Notes: generated by a model from the sequence alone, not told the origin. Positions 13,368-24,450 are shown, counted from the first letter of the stretch. The stretch: DNA of 64,000 nucleotides from Mortierella alpina (GCA_029449245.1 JANATF010000003.1:1426001-1490000); one strand, 5' to 3'. A program made the numbers and translations.

Positions 13368-13920
13368 ATGGTTCGACAGCATAGCGGACATCAGGTCAGT
13401 AATCACTACGTATACAGCATTGGTCGTATGTACCACTTTGGTGAAAACGTAGAAAAGGATTACAGCTAGGTTATGGAGTGGTATCTCAAGGCAGTCGACG
13501 CTGGATATGCTGGTGCGATGTTCAATATCGGCAGTTGCCACTACATTGGTCGTGGTCTTGAGCAGGACTTTGGCAAGACTATGGAGTTGTGTCTCAAGGC
13601 AAGTAACGCTAGACATTCTGGTGCCATGTTCAATCGCGGGAGTTGCTACAACCTTGGTCGAGGTGTTGAGCAGGACAACGGGAAAGCTATAGAGGGGCAT
13701 CTCAAGACAGGCGACGCTGGACACACTGCTGCCATGTCCAATCTCGGCACTTGCTACCACAATGGTCGTGGTATAAGCACGACTATGGCAAGGCTGCAGA
13801 CTGGTATCTCAAGGCTGGTCACGCTAGACATACTGTTGCCATGTTCAATCTCGGCAAATGCTATTACAATGGTCATGGTGTTGACTCAAATGTTCGCGCA
13901 AAATCAAGCATGGTGAATAG
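13368..13920 (+). pseudogene. Sel1-like repeat (SLR) protein fragment
   Basis: The sequence encodes about five 36-residue Sel1-type repeats with the pattern AxxxxGxxYxxGxGVxxDxxKAxxWYxKA. Examples are YSIGRMYHFGENVEKDYS, MFNIGSCHYIGRGLEQDFGK and MFNLGKCYYNGHGV. Two lesions break it. A TAG at 13467-13469 sits where the repeat expects a glutamine codon (KDYS-stop-VMEWYLKA). A one-base shift near 13772-13780 separates CYHNGRG from the frame reading DYGKAADWYLKA. Intact SLR proteins are usually adaptor-like. This copy has no clear start and stops soon after the last repeat, so it is a decayed fragment. A sequencing error at either lesion cannot be excluded. Confidence 0.75.
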
Positions 13921-13996
13921 CTCGCCATTTCTGAGCCTATCGCGCGCCCATTCGATGAACTCCTTCCGTGGCTGCTTACGACTGCCTTCGCCATGA

Positions 13997-14754
13997 TGAT
14001 CGTCTCAGTTGCTGTTGTCGTAAATTAACATGGTTGTTGTCACTGTGGCTGGCACTGTCCTTGTGAATACTGCTGTTGTCCATACTGTTGGTATAGCTAT
14101 CTATGTCGGTGAGCTCGTGTAGCGAAAAACACTTGACAAGTACAGCATTAAGATGCAGTGATAGATCTAAAAGTGAATTAGCATGCTGGCAAGCCATGGT
14201 ATATGACAGCACCATCTCTGCCACGAACTACCGCCCGACAACCCATACTCGCCCACCGCGTACGTAAAAGGCAACTCTGCAACACTCACGCCTTCTTTTC
14301 CACGACGTTACTCAATAGACGATCCTCTGCTGCCTCTCCAACGAGCAGCTCGCTCAACTCCCATGTTATTCAGATAGTCTACATCGGGGATACTTACTCC
14401 TTCCTCACATCCACCACCAGCAGCTATGCATGCCGCCACCAGCTCAAACCCAGCTGCATTGAATATCACACCACAAACTAATCATCGTGTGGTCAGTATC
14501 ATTGACTTTTGCCAGCAGCATCAACCAAAGTAGTGCAAAAGGGAACCATACCTCCACCGCCTGGTGCAAGATCCTTGTTTGCATCGTTCACTATATATCA
14601 ATGGAGTAGAGTGTCATAATTGCTCCCAACTTAATGAAGCATCTTTCGTACCGACTGCATCCACCTGGAGCCGAGTGATGTCGCCATGGCTGCGAGTGGA
14701 AATGCAAACGCCATTAAAATTTTGGTCGAAAAGTACACTTCTTATGTTTGAGGT
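13997..14754. other. Intergenic, no feature recognised
   Basis: Short frames only, none with family resemblance or consistent splice sites. Confidence 0.4.
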
Positions 14755-15069
14755 TTATTTACTATTGGATGATCCCGTTAGAGCAGGTAGGGAGCGCGGG
14801 TGCTTGAGCAGATCGGGCAGAGACGGCCACAGCACCAGCGGTGCTTGGGCAGGTGAGCCAGAGTCGGCCACAGCGTCATCGGGTGCTTGGGCTGGTGGGC
14901 CAGAGACGGCCATAGAGTCATCGGTCGTGTAACTTGCTACTGGCAACATCACCCGGTGCTCATCTATCGTGGAGAAGATGGCCATCTGCGCGTTCTGCGG
15001 CACAGAGGATGCGAGGGTGGGCACAAAAACAGTTCGGCCATTATAAATGAATTGGGAATTGTTATACAT
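14755..15069 (-). CDS. Small hypothetical protein
   Basis: A minus-strand frame of about 104 codons starting at MYNNSQFIYNGRTVF. It has a polar N-terminal half and a proline/alanine-rich C-terminal half made of two imperfect repeats (AQAPDDAVADSGSP and AQAPLVLWPSLPD, from the DNA repeat at about 14840-14920). The frame is also open upstream to 15270, so the start is uncertain. I recognise no family. It may be a chance ORF over a tandem repeat. Confidence 0.25.
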   Translation of the reverse strand: MYNNSQFIYNGRTVFVPTLASSVPQNAQMAIFSTIDEHRVMLPVASYTTDDSMAVSGPPAQAPDDAVADSGSPAQAPLVLWPSLPDLLKHPRSLPALTGSSNSK

Positions 15070-15726
15070 TGTGTGAGGGAGTGCGTCGAGAAGAGATGTG
15101 AGTAGGGGAACCGAGATGTTGGAGGAGAAAGCAAGAAGGAGCGAAAGAGGTCGAAAATGGCCAGAAAAAATGAGATTTAAGTAGTGTTGGATATTGCCTG
15201 CACCCCTCTGATAGAAATTCTCGCTTGCAAAGGCACAGCAATTTTTTGGAATGGACCACTTGCACCACACTGTTTCGCGACCTCATGCAACACTCCAGGC
15301 CAAGTCGTTTGCACCTTGTTCACCTACCCACCAAGCCGTTTCTCGTTTGCTGCTTTGTGCCTGCCCGCCCACACAACCTCTTGTTCTTTCACTTTTATCG
15401 CTGGTGAGAGTGCTAATTTCTGCAACGCCTTGGCTTTAGTCCTGCGCAGCGTAAAGTCCTCCACCCACTGATTTTGAAGTTGATCGAGAGAAAAGCCTTT
15501 TATATTAGTATCACCTCGGGGAGAAAGAATCAGCACCCAAATGGAGGATACGCTTATTCTCTTTGATATGGGTGTGGCAGAACAGTCGAGCCAACTTTTC
15601 AGTGTTCTGTAGCGTGCACCACTGATATCCTCGCTGCTCTCTACCATTTCCTGGCACCCTCGGCTCACTTACCGCCTTCTACACTTCCCACCAACCTCGT
15701 CTACACCTTCCTACTAGACCTTACTC

Positions 15727-15823
15727 ATGGGGTTCACCAAGTTTGGTGAGTTTCGGAAGAAGCAGAATCCGAAGGGGGAAAAAGTCACCGCCGAGGAACG
15801 TCGCCGGGCTGCACGTCCATGTG
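15727..15823 (+). CDS. Possible first exon of a truncated gene
   Basis: ATG followed by about 32 codons of strongly basic sequence (starts MGFTKFGEFRKKQ, later ERRRAARP), ending at GTGAGT, which would be a good splice donor. The repeat sequence begins exactly there, and no convincing continuation exon is seen before the decayed gypsy element. Family not recognised. It may be a host gene disrupted by the insertions. Confidence 0.3.
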
Positions 15824-15883
15824 AGTGTCAGTTATGGCCTTTTTGACAGCCGATTTCGATCAATTCTGAGCCCAAAAGGTTGC

Positions 15884-16093
15884 GTGTTTGCACTCCAAGT
15901 CGTCAAAAGAAATAGTACATGTCAGTTATGGTGTTTTCAAAAATCAAATGGGAGCGCATTTCAAAAATCCGCCTCAGCACACGCCCTGTCAGCTTTACTG
16001 ATGTCCGTCCTATCCACAACCACAAAGAAAAGATTTGGCTCAACAGTCACTTGCGTATTTGATTGCCGATTTTGCGAATACATCAGCCCTGGA
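15884..16093 (+). repeat. Dispersed repeat, copy 1 (core in + orientation)
   Basis: Consists of a 30-bp motif (15884-15913, beginning CGTGTTTGCACTCCAA) followed by a core of about 175 bp (15917-16093, starting TGTCAGTTATGGTG, ending CAGCCCTGGA). The same motif occurs at 25738-25768 in the same orientation, but there the core (25780-25985) is reverse-complemented. The match is high by eye apart from a short gap near 16010-16035. Both copies lie just outside the gypsy remnants. Confidence 0.8.
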
Positions 16094-16100
16094 GATTCAA

Positions 16101-17290
16101 GTTGACACGAAGGCGTACACTTCAGCCAGGATTGATGTGAATTTATTCGGACACCCTATGGAGGCTGTAGCAGACACAGGAGCCGCATAGTCAGAGTTTC
16201 CAAGGAGCTCGTGGATTTTCTAGGACTTGAAGCCGATCAGGATTATGCTTATTTCTTGGTCACCGCAGACGGCAAGAGACATGCATCCGCCGGGATAATC
16301 TCTGCCCTACCTATCGTCGTAGATGGAGTGACCAGGGAAGAGCCTTATTCTTGGAGTCTATTGGATGAGGTCGAATGGAATCGTTATGAACATGTTGGAG
16401 GACTCACTTCAGTTCACGTCTTTGAATAGATATCATATGGTGACTCTCAAGACCACGTTAAGTCCTGCCGATGAAGACGAAGACGCGTGTCCAGTGGACA
16501 TTCCTCTTCTGAGTCTTGACGATGATGACGCGTGCTCAGCAGACATTCCACTGTATGGTATTCTGGTAGAGACACCGAACAAAAAGGCGCTCTTGGACAT
16601 GCACTCATATCCGATGACCCTCAAGGAGCAGGAATCGTTTGATGGTATACTGGATTCGTACAAGGATATCTTTGCCGACAATACTGCAGAACTTAAAGGA
16701 GACTTGCAGACCTCAACCAAGCACACGATCGACACTGGAGACAGTTTACCGGTACACGTCCGAACCTACCATATTCCGCATGAGTATGGAATTGAAGCTG
16801 AACCAGAGATCAAAAATATGTTGTCAGCAGGAATCATCGAACCCAGCACAAGCCCTTGGTGTGCTCCGGTGTTGCCTATCAGGAAAAAGGATGGCACTCT
16901 CAGGATCTGTGTTGATTACCGCAAGCTCAACGAAGTGACAGTCAAGGACGCCTACCCTCTACCCAGGATCGATGATATATTGGACTCTCTTTATGGAAGC
17001 AAGGTCTTCACAACCTTGGATGCTCTCTCAGGTTACTAGCAGATCCCTGTCGAAGAGAAGAAAATACCAAAGACTGCGTTTGCCATGCTCGGCAAAGGCT
17101 TGTATCAGTTCAAGGTCATGCCCTTCGGTCTTTGTAACGCTCCAGGGACGTTTCAGCGCTGCATGGAAATGTTTCGAGACGTGCCTTTCGTCACTGTCTA
17201 CATCGACGATATACTGATCTTCCCTTCTACGTCCCTTCATCTTGAGCATTGACTCCGCCGAATTGGGAACAGGAATTTATATTGACCACG
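16101..17290 (+). pseudogene. Decayed Ty3/gypsy-like pol, 5' part (protease and RT)
   Basis: Remnant of an older gypsy-like element. A retropepsin motif ADTGAA at about 16170 is followed at once by a TAG. The reverse transcriptase is readable from about 16700 ([28 protein letters not shown]) to VYIDDILIF near 17210, with a TAG at 17037-17039 after LDALSGY. The RT thumb/connection is missing: directly after the YIDD region the sequence jumps to RNase H (TTDGS near 17290). The lesions look like ordinary decay, several of them C-to-T or G-to-A changes. No gag and no LTR for this element were found. Confidence 0.85.
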
Positions 17291-17348
17291 GATGGATCAT
17301 TGCAAAGAATCGCTGCCATTTTGTCCCAGCTGGATGAGAATAGGCAGG

Positions 17349-17353
17349 AGTAT
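17349..17353 (+). repeat. Target site duplication AGTAT (5' copy)
   Basis: The five bases AGTAT directly precede the 5' LTR and recur at 22961-22965 directly after the 3' LTR. Removing the element and one copy restores a continuous RNase H frame in the host element. Confidence 0.93.
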
Positions 17354-17681
17354 TGTCGCGTACTCGGCCCTAGGATAAGCGTAGTATCCTAGGTCAAGCC
17401 TTATTTCGCCTTTTAATGCCTTATCGACATGCGCCCCCTTTTTACTGAATGCCTTGAATTATGTCCTGACCGGTGACTATGGGTCAAAGCGGCATTACGC
17501 GCTGGGCTCAGTGTTTAGTATATATAGTCTGTAGTTCCCTCTGTACAGTTGCTCTTTACCTAGTAACTTGAATACATCCTTGATCATACCCTGAACCCTC
17601 CTGTCTTGCCACTTCCCTTGTCCCTTCCCTCCTGCCCTTGTGAAAGGTCATCCTGTCCTTGCCCTGCCTAGATTCACGACA
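17354..17681 (+). repeat. 5' LTR of the chromovirus
   Basis: 328 bp with TG...CA ends. A TATA-like TATATATAG at about 17518-17526 is a plausible core promoter. No difference from the 3' LTR seen by eye. Confidence 0.95.
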
Positions 17682-17730
17682 TTACTAGGTCAAACAACTT
17701 TGACCTTTCTACCCACGTCCCTGCCCAGCC

Positions 17731-18945
17731 ATGAGTCTCGAAACCGCCAACCAGAATTTTGAAGCCCTCCAAACTCGTGTCAAAACCATCGAGGACACTC
17801 TCCTCGAGCAAGCCAGCCCGGTCGTAGCGGATCTCAAAAACCGCGTTCAGTCGCTCGAAAGCCAGCTCACCGCGTACGGACCCCTCCTCAAGTTCTTACA
17901 GACCAACCATAGTTTCGTCGAGGATCTCATCAAAATGGTCGAACCAAGATTCAAAACGATCGAAGGACAGATCATTGCTCTGAATGCCATCAACGAGAAC
18001 AATACCTTCCAGAAAGATATGCTCCGGGGCCTCAAGACCCTTGCCGAAGCCACCAAGACTCAGTCGGTGGCCAAGCCCAAGATCGACTCCCCCGAGAAGT
18101 TCACTGGTAAAAGAGAAGACTGGAAAACTTTCCAGTCTCAGCTGGAGCTGTACTTCTTGGCTCAGAGCTCGCAGCATCCAACGGATGCCTCTAAAATCAT
18201 GTTCATCATCTCCCGTCTGGGGGACACCGCGGCCTATAAGTATATGGAAAAGCACATCCCTGCTTTTAAGCTGGATGACGAAGTAAGACCCGCGATCATT
18301 AGCAGCCTTGATAAGTTTTGGTCGGTCATGACCAAGAATTTCGGCGTCACCAACGCCCACATCGTGGCCGAGTCTCAACTCCGCGCCTTGAAGCAAAAAG
18401 GCTCGGCGTTGGACTACACCAATAAGTTTGTCCAGTTGGTTGCCGATACCGAGTGGAACGACGCTGCCAAAATCTCCCAGTACCGGATTGGCCTCAAAGA
18501 ATCGGTCCAAGAAACCATGTCACGCCAGGAGGAACCGCGCACGTTCTATGAGTTCTCTGATTTGGCTATTGAGATCGACACTCGCCAATATGGTTACTTT
18601 CTGCAAAGACAACCTGTTCGTTCCACAACAACCTTGAATAGCGCCCGCAACTCGACCCCTGTTTCCGTCCCGCGACCATTCGCTCCCGCCGCGTCCGTTG
18701 CCGCCCCGTCCATGGCCATGGACCTCAGCCAAGCCCAGCACCGCCCTGTGAGCGCCGAAGAAAAACAGCGACGCAGAGATAACGATCTCTGTAGCTACTG
18801 TGGTTTGGAGGGACACTGGGTTAAGGAGTGTCCCACCAAACCCGCGAACACCAGACTCGGTAACAAGGCTCAACACACTCTCTCTAGTGCCACCACTGCC
18901 AACACTAGCCCCTTCGTGTTCGATTTGGGAAACGACGACGCCTAG
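17731..18945 (+). CDS. gag: Gag polyprotein of the chromovirus
   Basis: 404 codons from the first ATG after the leader. The N-terminus (residues about 1-60) is predicted coiled coil (heptad-like VKTIEDTLL). The middle resembles the retrotransposon gag/capsid domain (FTGKREDWKTFQSQLELYF near residue 130, later YTNKFVQLVADTEWND). A CCHC zinc knuckle CSYCGLEGHWVKECP lies near residue 355 and would bind element RNA. Gag forms the virus-like particle. It ends with TAG inside a predicted frameshift-stimulating hairpin, so most ribosomes would make Gag alone and a minority Gag-Pol. Confidence 0.93.
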   Translation: MSLETANQNFEALQTRVKTIEDTLLEQASPVVADLKNRVQSLESQLTAYGPLLKFLQTNHSFVEDLIKMVEPRFKTIEGQIIALNAINENNTFQKDMLRGLKTLAEATKTQSVAKPKIDSPEKFTGKREDWKTFQSQLELYFLAQSSQHPTDASKIMFIISRLGDTAAYKYMEKHIPAFKLDDEVRPAIISSLDKFWSVMTKNFGVTNAHIVAESQLRALKQKGSALDYTNKFVQLVADTEWNDAAKISQYRIGLKESVQETMSRQEEPRTFYEFSDLAIEIDTRQYGYFLQRQPVRSTTTLNSARNSTPVSVPRPFAPAASVAAPSMAMDLSQAQHRPVSAEEKQRRRDNDLCSYCGLEGHWVKECPTKPANTRLGNKAQHTLSSATTANTSPFVFDLGNDDA

Positions 18946-18971
18946 TAAAGAGTGGAGAAGCCCATCTAGGC
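18927..18971 (+). promoter_or_regulatory. Predicted -1 ribosomal frameshift signal between gag and pol
   Basis: The heptamer G GGA AAC (18927-18933) is in register with gag as X XXY YYZ. After a 6-base spacer, GCCTAG (18940-18945, containing the gag stop) is complementary to CTAGGC (18966-18971), leaving a 20-base loop. Slipping back one base enters the pol frame, which is open from 18909 to the pol stop at 22622. Heptamer, spacing and stem-loop all fit the standard -1 frameshift layout. Not tested experimentally. Confidence 0.75.
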
Positions 18972-21900
18972 CAACTTTTCAATGTTTCTCCTGTTCACGA
19001 CCCTATCCACGACTCCGCTCCCATCACCATTCCTGTCACTCTGTATTTCCAGGGGTCCTCCCTCCCCGTCAATGCCATGATTGATTCTGGGGCTACAATT
19101 TCCTTCATTCATCAGAACCTCGCCAAAGTACATCACCTACCCATTGTCGATCAACAACTCAACATTGCCCTCGCCAATGGTACCATCCACTCTTCCCACC
19201 ACTCCACTCGTCTTGTCATGCAATCCAGCCCAGAACATTTTGAAGTACATTCCTTTCAACTCATCACGCTCGGTAACTATTCTGTGATCCTTGGAATGGA
19301 CTGGCTAAAAAAGCACAGCCCCTCCATCAACTGGGATCAGAGAACAGTGACTCTCGCCTGCACTCAAAATCACAACTTCTCTGCCTTGTCACATCTTGCT
19401 CGATCCACACTACCTACTTCTATCCTGCCCTTCGCCAGTCAAACACGCTCTGCTTCCCCTCCTCTAGTTCTCAAACCTGCACCAATTACTATCATTTACC
19501 CACCTGTGCCTGTCCCTGTCAGAAACCCAACTTCCATGGATATTGCCCTGGTCAGCAACGCCAATTTCTGTCAATTGCTCAAGCAGGGACAGGGTGTAGG
19601 CTACATGATGGACATCTCTCAAGTCGAAGAATTGTCTACCGCGACTCTTAGTGATGATGAACCAACAATCCAGCTCCCTGAAAAATACGCTGAATACTCT
19701 CAAGTGTTCTCCAAGACTCAGGCGGACAAACTCCCGCCACACCGACCCTACGACCATAGTATTCCCATTGCAGAAGGCGCCAACGTACCTTTTGGGCCTG
19801 TCTACAATCTCTCGCAGACGGAGCTCAAGGCCCTACACGAATATCTCAAAGAAAACCTGGCTAAAGGTTTCATTCGCCGCTCGGAATCCCCAGCCGGAGC
19901 GCCCATTCTCTTTGTCAAGAAAAAAGACGGTTCCCTTCGCCTTTGTGTCGATTACCGGGGACTTAACAAAATCACAACTCCCAATCGATGCCCTTTACCA
20001 CTGATCTCCGAAACGTTTGACCAGTTAGGAAAAGCCAAGTATTTTACCAAATTGGACATGCGTGGTGCCTACAACCTTCTCCGAATAGCGAAAGGCGACG
20101 AGTGGAAAACCGCGTTTCGCTGTCGTTACGGTCACTTTGAGTATCAAGTCATGCCATTCGGGCTCATGAATGCCCCAGGAACCTTCCAAGCGTTCGTGAA
20201 CGACGTCCTGCGCGACTACTTGGATGATTTTGTTGTTGTCTACCTTGACGATATTCTCATATATTCCGAATCACTTGACGAGCACACCGCACAAGTCAAA
20301 AAGGTCCTCAAGAAATTAGAAGCTGCGGGCATCTGTCTGAAACTCGAGAAATGTGCGTTCGATAAGCAAGAGGTCTCGTTCCTGGGATTCATCATTGGTG
20401 TTAACGGCATCTCGATGGATCCTGCCAAGGTGGCCGCCATTCAAGAATGGGCTACCCCTAAATCAGCTTTTGACATTCAGGTGTTCCTCGGACTCGCTAA
20501 CTTCTACCGCCGCTTCGTCAAGAACTACTCCAAAGTAGCCACCCCTCTCACCACTCTGCTCAAGAAGAATGCCAAGTTCATTTGGTCAAGAGCCGCGCAA
20601 GACGCTTTTGAAGAACTCAAAGCTCGTTTGATGTCTGGCCCGATCCTCCGTCACTTTGATCACACAAAAGCGTGTGTCATCGAAGTCGATGCCTCCGACT
20701 ACGCCCTCGGAGGAGTTTGCAGCCAATATGATGACGATGACCACCTCCACCCTGTTGCCTTCTACTCCAGAAAACTCCTGCCTGCGGAAATGAATTACCA
20801 GATCTATGACAAAGAACTGTTAGCCATTGTGTGCGCCTTCAAGCACTGGCGACACTACCTTGAGTTCTCAGCCTCTACCACAGTCGTCCTTACTGACCAC
20901 CGCAATCTGGAATATTTTACAACCACCCGCAACCTTAGCCGTCGCCAGGTCCGCTGGTCTGAAGTCCTATCGGACTATAATTTTGTCATCAAATACCGCC
21001 CTGGCTCGCAGAACGCTGCGGCTGACTCTTTGTCTCGGAGAGACAAACCTGAGGAGGGGAGTGCGGCTGCACTAAGCAAGACCGCCTTAACCCTCCTGCC
21101 ACCAATTCAATTTTTGAATGCCCTACAAGCCCTGCCGCTGCTCCCAGAGAAGTCAGCCATTCAAGAATTAATTACGCATTCACTTCCTAACGACCCTACA
21201 TTCAGCGCGATCCTTGCTGAGAACCTTGAGACGCCAGACCCCGACGGCCTCTACTCTGTCCAGGACGGCCTTCTACTACATGACGGCCTGGTCTGTGTCC
21301 CCGACGACCCGGATCTCAAGAAAATGATCCTTGAAGAATGCCACGATTCTCCCACTGCGGGGCACTTTGGTATTACTAAAACATTTGATCTTGTCTCTCG
21401 CACGTTCTTTTGGCCCAGCATGCGACAATATATCAAGAATTACGTCGGTGGATGCGATATTTGCCAACGTAGCAAGTCAAGCAATCACAAGCCGTATGGC
21501 CTCCTGCAATCCTTGCCGATCCCTGATCGGCCCTGGTCCTCGATCTCCGTAGACTTTATCACTCAACTGCCCGCCTCCAAGGGCTACACCGCGATATGTG
21601 TCTTCGTCGATCGATTCACGAAGATGGCTCACTTTGCCCCTACCACAGATACCGTGGACGCGGAGGGTACCGTGCAGCTCTTCTTGGAAAAAGTCTTCGC
21701 CGCCCACGGTCTTCCAGACGATGTCGTCTCCGATAGAGGCGTCACCTTCACTTCTAAGTTCACTAAGACAGTCTTCAAGGCTCTCCAGATCGAGCAGAAC
21801 CTCTCTACTGCATTCCATCCTAGGACTGACGGCCAGACTGAGAGAGTCAACTCGATTCTCGAGCAGTACCTACGCTGTTATATCGACTATCAACAGTCAA

Positions 21901-22622
21901 ACTGGAGCACTTTACTCCCGCTCGCCGAGTTCACTTACAACAACACGGAACACTCGTCCACGAAGACAACTCCTTTCTTCGCTAACTTTGGTTTCCACCC
22001 CAAGTTCTCAGTTACCGTACCCCGGGTGACTAAGGACAACATCCCTTGCCCTGACCACATCAAGGCTCTTCTAGACATTCATTCTGAGATGAAGTTCAAC
22101 ATCCAGTCTGCGAATGAAAGACACGCCCGACATTTTGATACCAAAACAATAGCTCAGCCTGATTTCAGTGTTGGCGACAAAGTCTGGTTAGACGCCCGAA
22201 ATCTCCGTACCGAGCGGGCAGCCAAGAAACTTGACTACAAACGAGTTGGCCCTTTTCAAATACTCGAGAAGGTTGGAACTCGCTCATACCGCCTGGATCT
22301 CCCAAGTACCATGAAGATCCACCCGATCTTCCACGTCGGCCTCCTCGAGCGTTTCCGCCAAGATACGATCCCGGGTCGGACACCTAAACCTCTACCTCCA
22401 CTCGTCGTTGCTGGAGAAGAGGAGTTCGAAGTCGAAGCCATCCTAGACTCCAAAGTGGCCCGTGGCAGACTCCTCTACCATGTCCACTGGAAAGGCTACC
22501 CCATATCTGCTCGCACTTGGGAGCCTGCTGAGTTGGTTCAAGGCGCCCCGAGACTCATCAAGCAGTTTCATCATGCTCACCCTCACAAACCCGGCCCTAC
22601 GCTTCGCGGAGCTCAGCCCTAA
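18929..22622 (+). CDS. pol: Pol polyprotein (protease-RT-RNase H-integrase-chromodomain)
   Basis: The pol frame lies at -1 relative to gag. The first ATG is at 19077, but sense sequence begins upstream, so it is probably made as a Gag-Pol fusion from the slip site. Domains counted from 19077: retropepsin IDSGAT (residue 2) and VILGMDWL; RT with LRLCVDYRGLNK, KLDMRGAYNL and VVYLDDILIYSE; RNase H with EVDASDYALGG and the ADSLSRR end; integrase with the HHCC finger (GHFG...CDICQRSK) and catalytic SVDF, VSDRG and DGQTERVN; then a chromodomain EVEAILDSKVARG... YHVHWKGYP...TWEP at about residues 1120-1165. Every catalytic residue I checked is present and there is no internal stop. Expected activities are particle maturation, cDNA synthesis and integration. 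Confidence 0.95.
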
Positions 22623-22632
22623 ATGGGGGGGT

Positions 22633-22960
22633 TGTCGCGTACTCGGCCCTAGGATAAGCGTAGTATCCTAGGTCAAGCCTTATTTCGCCTTTTAATGCCT
22701 TATCGACATGCGCCCCCTTTTTACTGAATGCCTTGAATTATGTCCTGACCGGTGACTATGGGTCAAAGCGGCATTACGCGCTGGGCTCAGTGTTTAGTAT
22801 ATATAGTCTGTAGTTCCCTCTGTACAGTTGCTCTTTACCTAGTAACTTGAATACATCCTTGATCATACCCTGAACCCTCCTGTCTTGCCACTTCCCTTGT
22901 CCCTTCCCTCCTGCCCTTGTGAAAGGTCATCCTGTCCTTGCCCTGCCTAGATTCACGACA
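22633..22960 (+). repeat. 3' LTR of the chromovirus
   Basis: Same length and apparently same sequence as the 5' LTR. It is preceded by the polypurine tract and followed by AGTAT. Confidence 0.95.
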
Positions 22961-22965
22961 AGTAT
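22961..22965 (+). repeat. Target site duplication AGTAT (3' copy)
   Basis: Identical to 17349-17353; marks the 3' boundary of the chromovirus. Confidence 0.93.
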
Positions 22966-24450
22966 CCAGTGAATTTTGGATCCAGGAGTCTGTCTCCGGC
23001 TGAATGAAATTATTCACCAACACATTTGGAAGGACTCGCCATTATTTGGGCTATTGGATTATATCGACACTATCTTGTTGGAAGACATTTCACTCTGAGA
23101 ACGGATCGCTCGTCGTTGGTGCAGCTGTTCAACTCAGTCACCCCATTAACAGGACGCCTTGCCCGATGGTCAGTGTTGCTGCGCGAATATGACTACACCA
23201 TTGAGCACATCCGAGGACCCATTAACCCTGCGGACTTTCCTTCTCGAAACCTTCCAACAGCACGAGCAATCGAGGAAACCTGTGATGATGTGTTAGTTTT
23301 GGACGGTTCACTCGGAGGCATGGACTATGACCTCTATCTTGCTATCAGCTACTACCTTACCGACTTCTTAACCACGAGACGCTACCGAGGAAGACCGCAA
23401 GCGACTTAGGATCCGATCTCGGGGCTACTTCCTCAAGGACGGTGATTTGTATCGTCGCCATGGAACACAAGAGACTCGAGTCCTGCACGAACGAAACGCT
23501 GCCGAAGCAGTCAAGGCCGTTCACGATGAATTCCACTTCGGAGTCGATAACACCATGGCAAACGTCCGAGCTTTGTACAGTGGTCCGTACTTGTATGAGC
23601 TCACCAAGGCAGTCGTAGCCTCGTGTGTCGTCTGTCAGCAGCACAATCCTTACACTGCTGCCACACATGCAGAGCCACTGCACCCGATAGAGGCCAACCG
23701 ACCTCTGTCCATTGTCGGTCTTGACATTGTCGGTCCCATCAACCCGCCCGCAGACAATGGAATGCGGTACATTCTCACAGCCATTGACTATCACACAAGA
23801 TGGCCCATTGCCTTAGCAACCAAGGATGCAAGCACAGGAACGTTATTCTTTTTTCTTTTAAACGAAGTCATTTCCCATTATGGTGTGCCATCTCAGATCA
23901 TTACTGATCGAGGTTCTGTCTTCACTGACCAACTCACTAGTCTACTTTTCGAGAAGCTCGGCACTCGGGACAGTCCAACGACCGCCTACAGGCCTCAGGC
24001 AAATGGTCGTGTGGAAAGGATGCACCGAACTCTCAAGATGCTCCTCGCAAAGATGACTCGAGAAGACAGAACCGCCTGGCCATCCAATCTCTGGCGAGCC
24101 CTTCTCGCTATGAGGACCAAGGTCAATGAAGCCACCGACTTCAGCCCTGCTCGTTTACTCTACGGTTTTGAGTTAACGACTCCGGTCCAGTGGCAGCCCA
24201 CCCCTGACCGCGACTTAGATGAATCAGTCGAGGATACTCTGGCCGCCCGACTGCACGAGATGGACGTCAACTTGGAGCAATTGCGCGACCAGGCCGCGAT
24301 TAACTCCGCCCGAGATCAAGCCCGCCAGCGCATCCGATATGATGCTCAGGTTCGCCCTCGAACCTTTGCTGCCGGAAACTTAGTCCTCTTGAGGATTGAT
24401 GCTCCTACCGCGATGGCACAAACCGCTGGTAGATCGCGGAGGTCCGTAAA
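22966..24450 (+). pseudogene. Decayed gypsy-like pol, 3' part (RNase H and first integrase)
   Basis: Continuation of the older element. RNase H resumes as PVNFGSRSLSPAE, then a TGA near 23003, then LEGLAIIWAIGLYRHYLVG and TLRTDRSSLVQL, ending at PADFPSRNLP. An integrase frame (start about 23447) has an HHCC-like finger (VHDEFHFG...VVCQQHNP), catalytic-core motifs GLDIVGPI, ITDRGSVFTDQL and YRPQANGRVERMHR, and a C-terminal tail ending near LLRIDAPTAMAQ. This integrase half is open for about 300 codons, so it decayed less than the RT half. It reads straight into a second integrase. Confidence 0.88.

Larger units (their letters stand above)
17354..22960 (+). mobile_element. Full-length Ty3/gypsy chromovirus, apparently intact
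   Basis: A 5607-bp LTR retrotransposon with LTRs at 17354-17681 and 22633-22960. They look identical over 328 bp, begin TGTCGCG and end CACGACA, and are flanked by the 5-bp duplication AGTAT. Internal order is gag, then pol (protease, RT, RNase H, integrase, chromodomain). A G-rich polypurine tract (AAATGGGGGGG, 22621-22631) abuts the 3' LTR. The chromodomain places it among chromoviruses, which may target heterochromatin. It inserted inside the RNase H region of an older gypsy-like element. Identical LTRs and open gag and pol frames point to very recent transposition. The primer binding site just after 17681 (TTACTAGGTCAAAC) does not match a tRNA end that I recognise. Confidence 0.96.
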
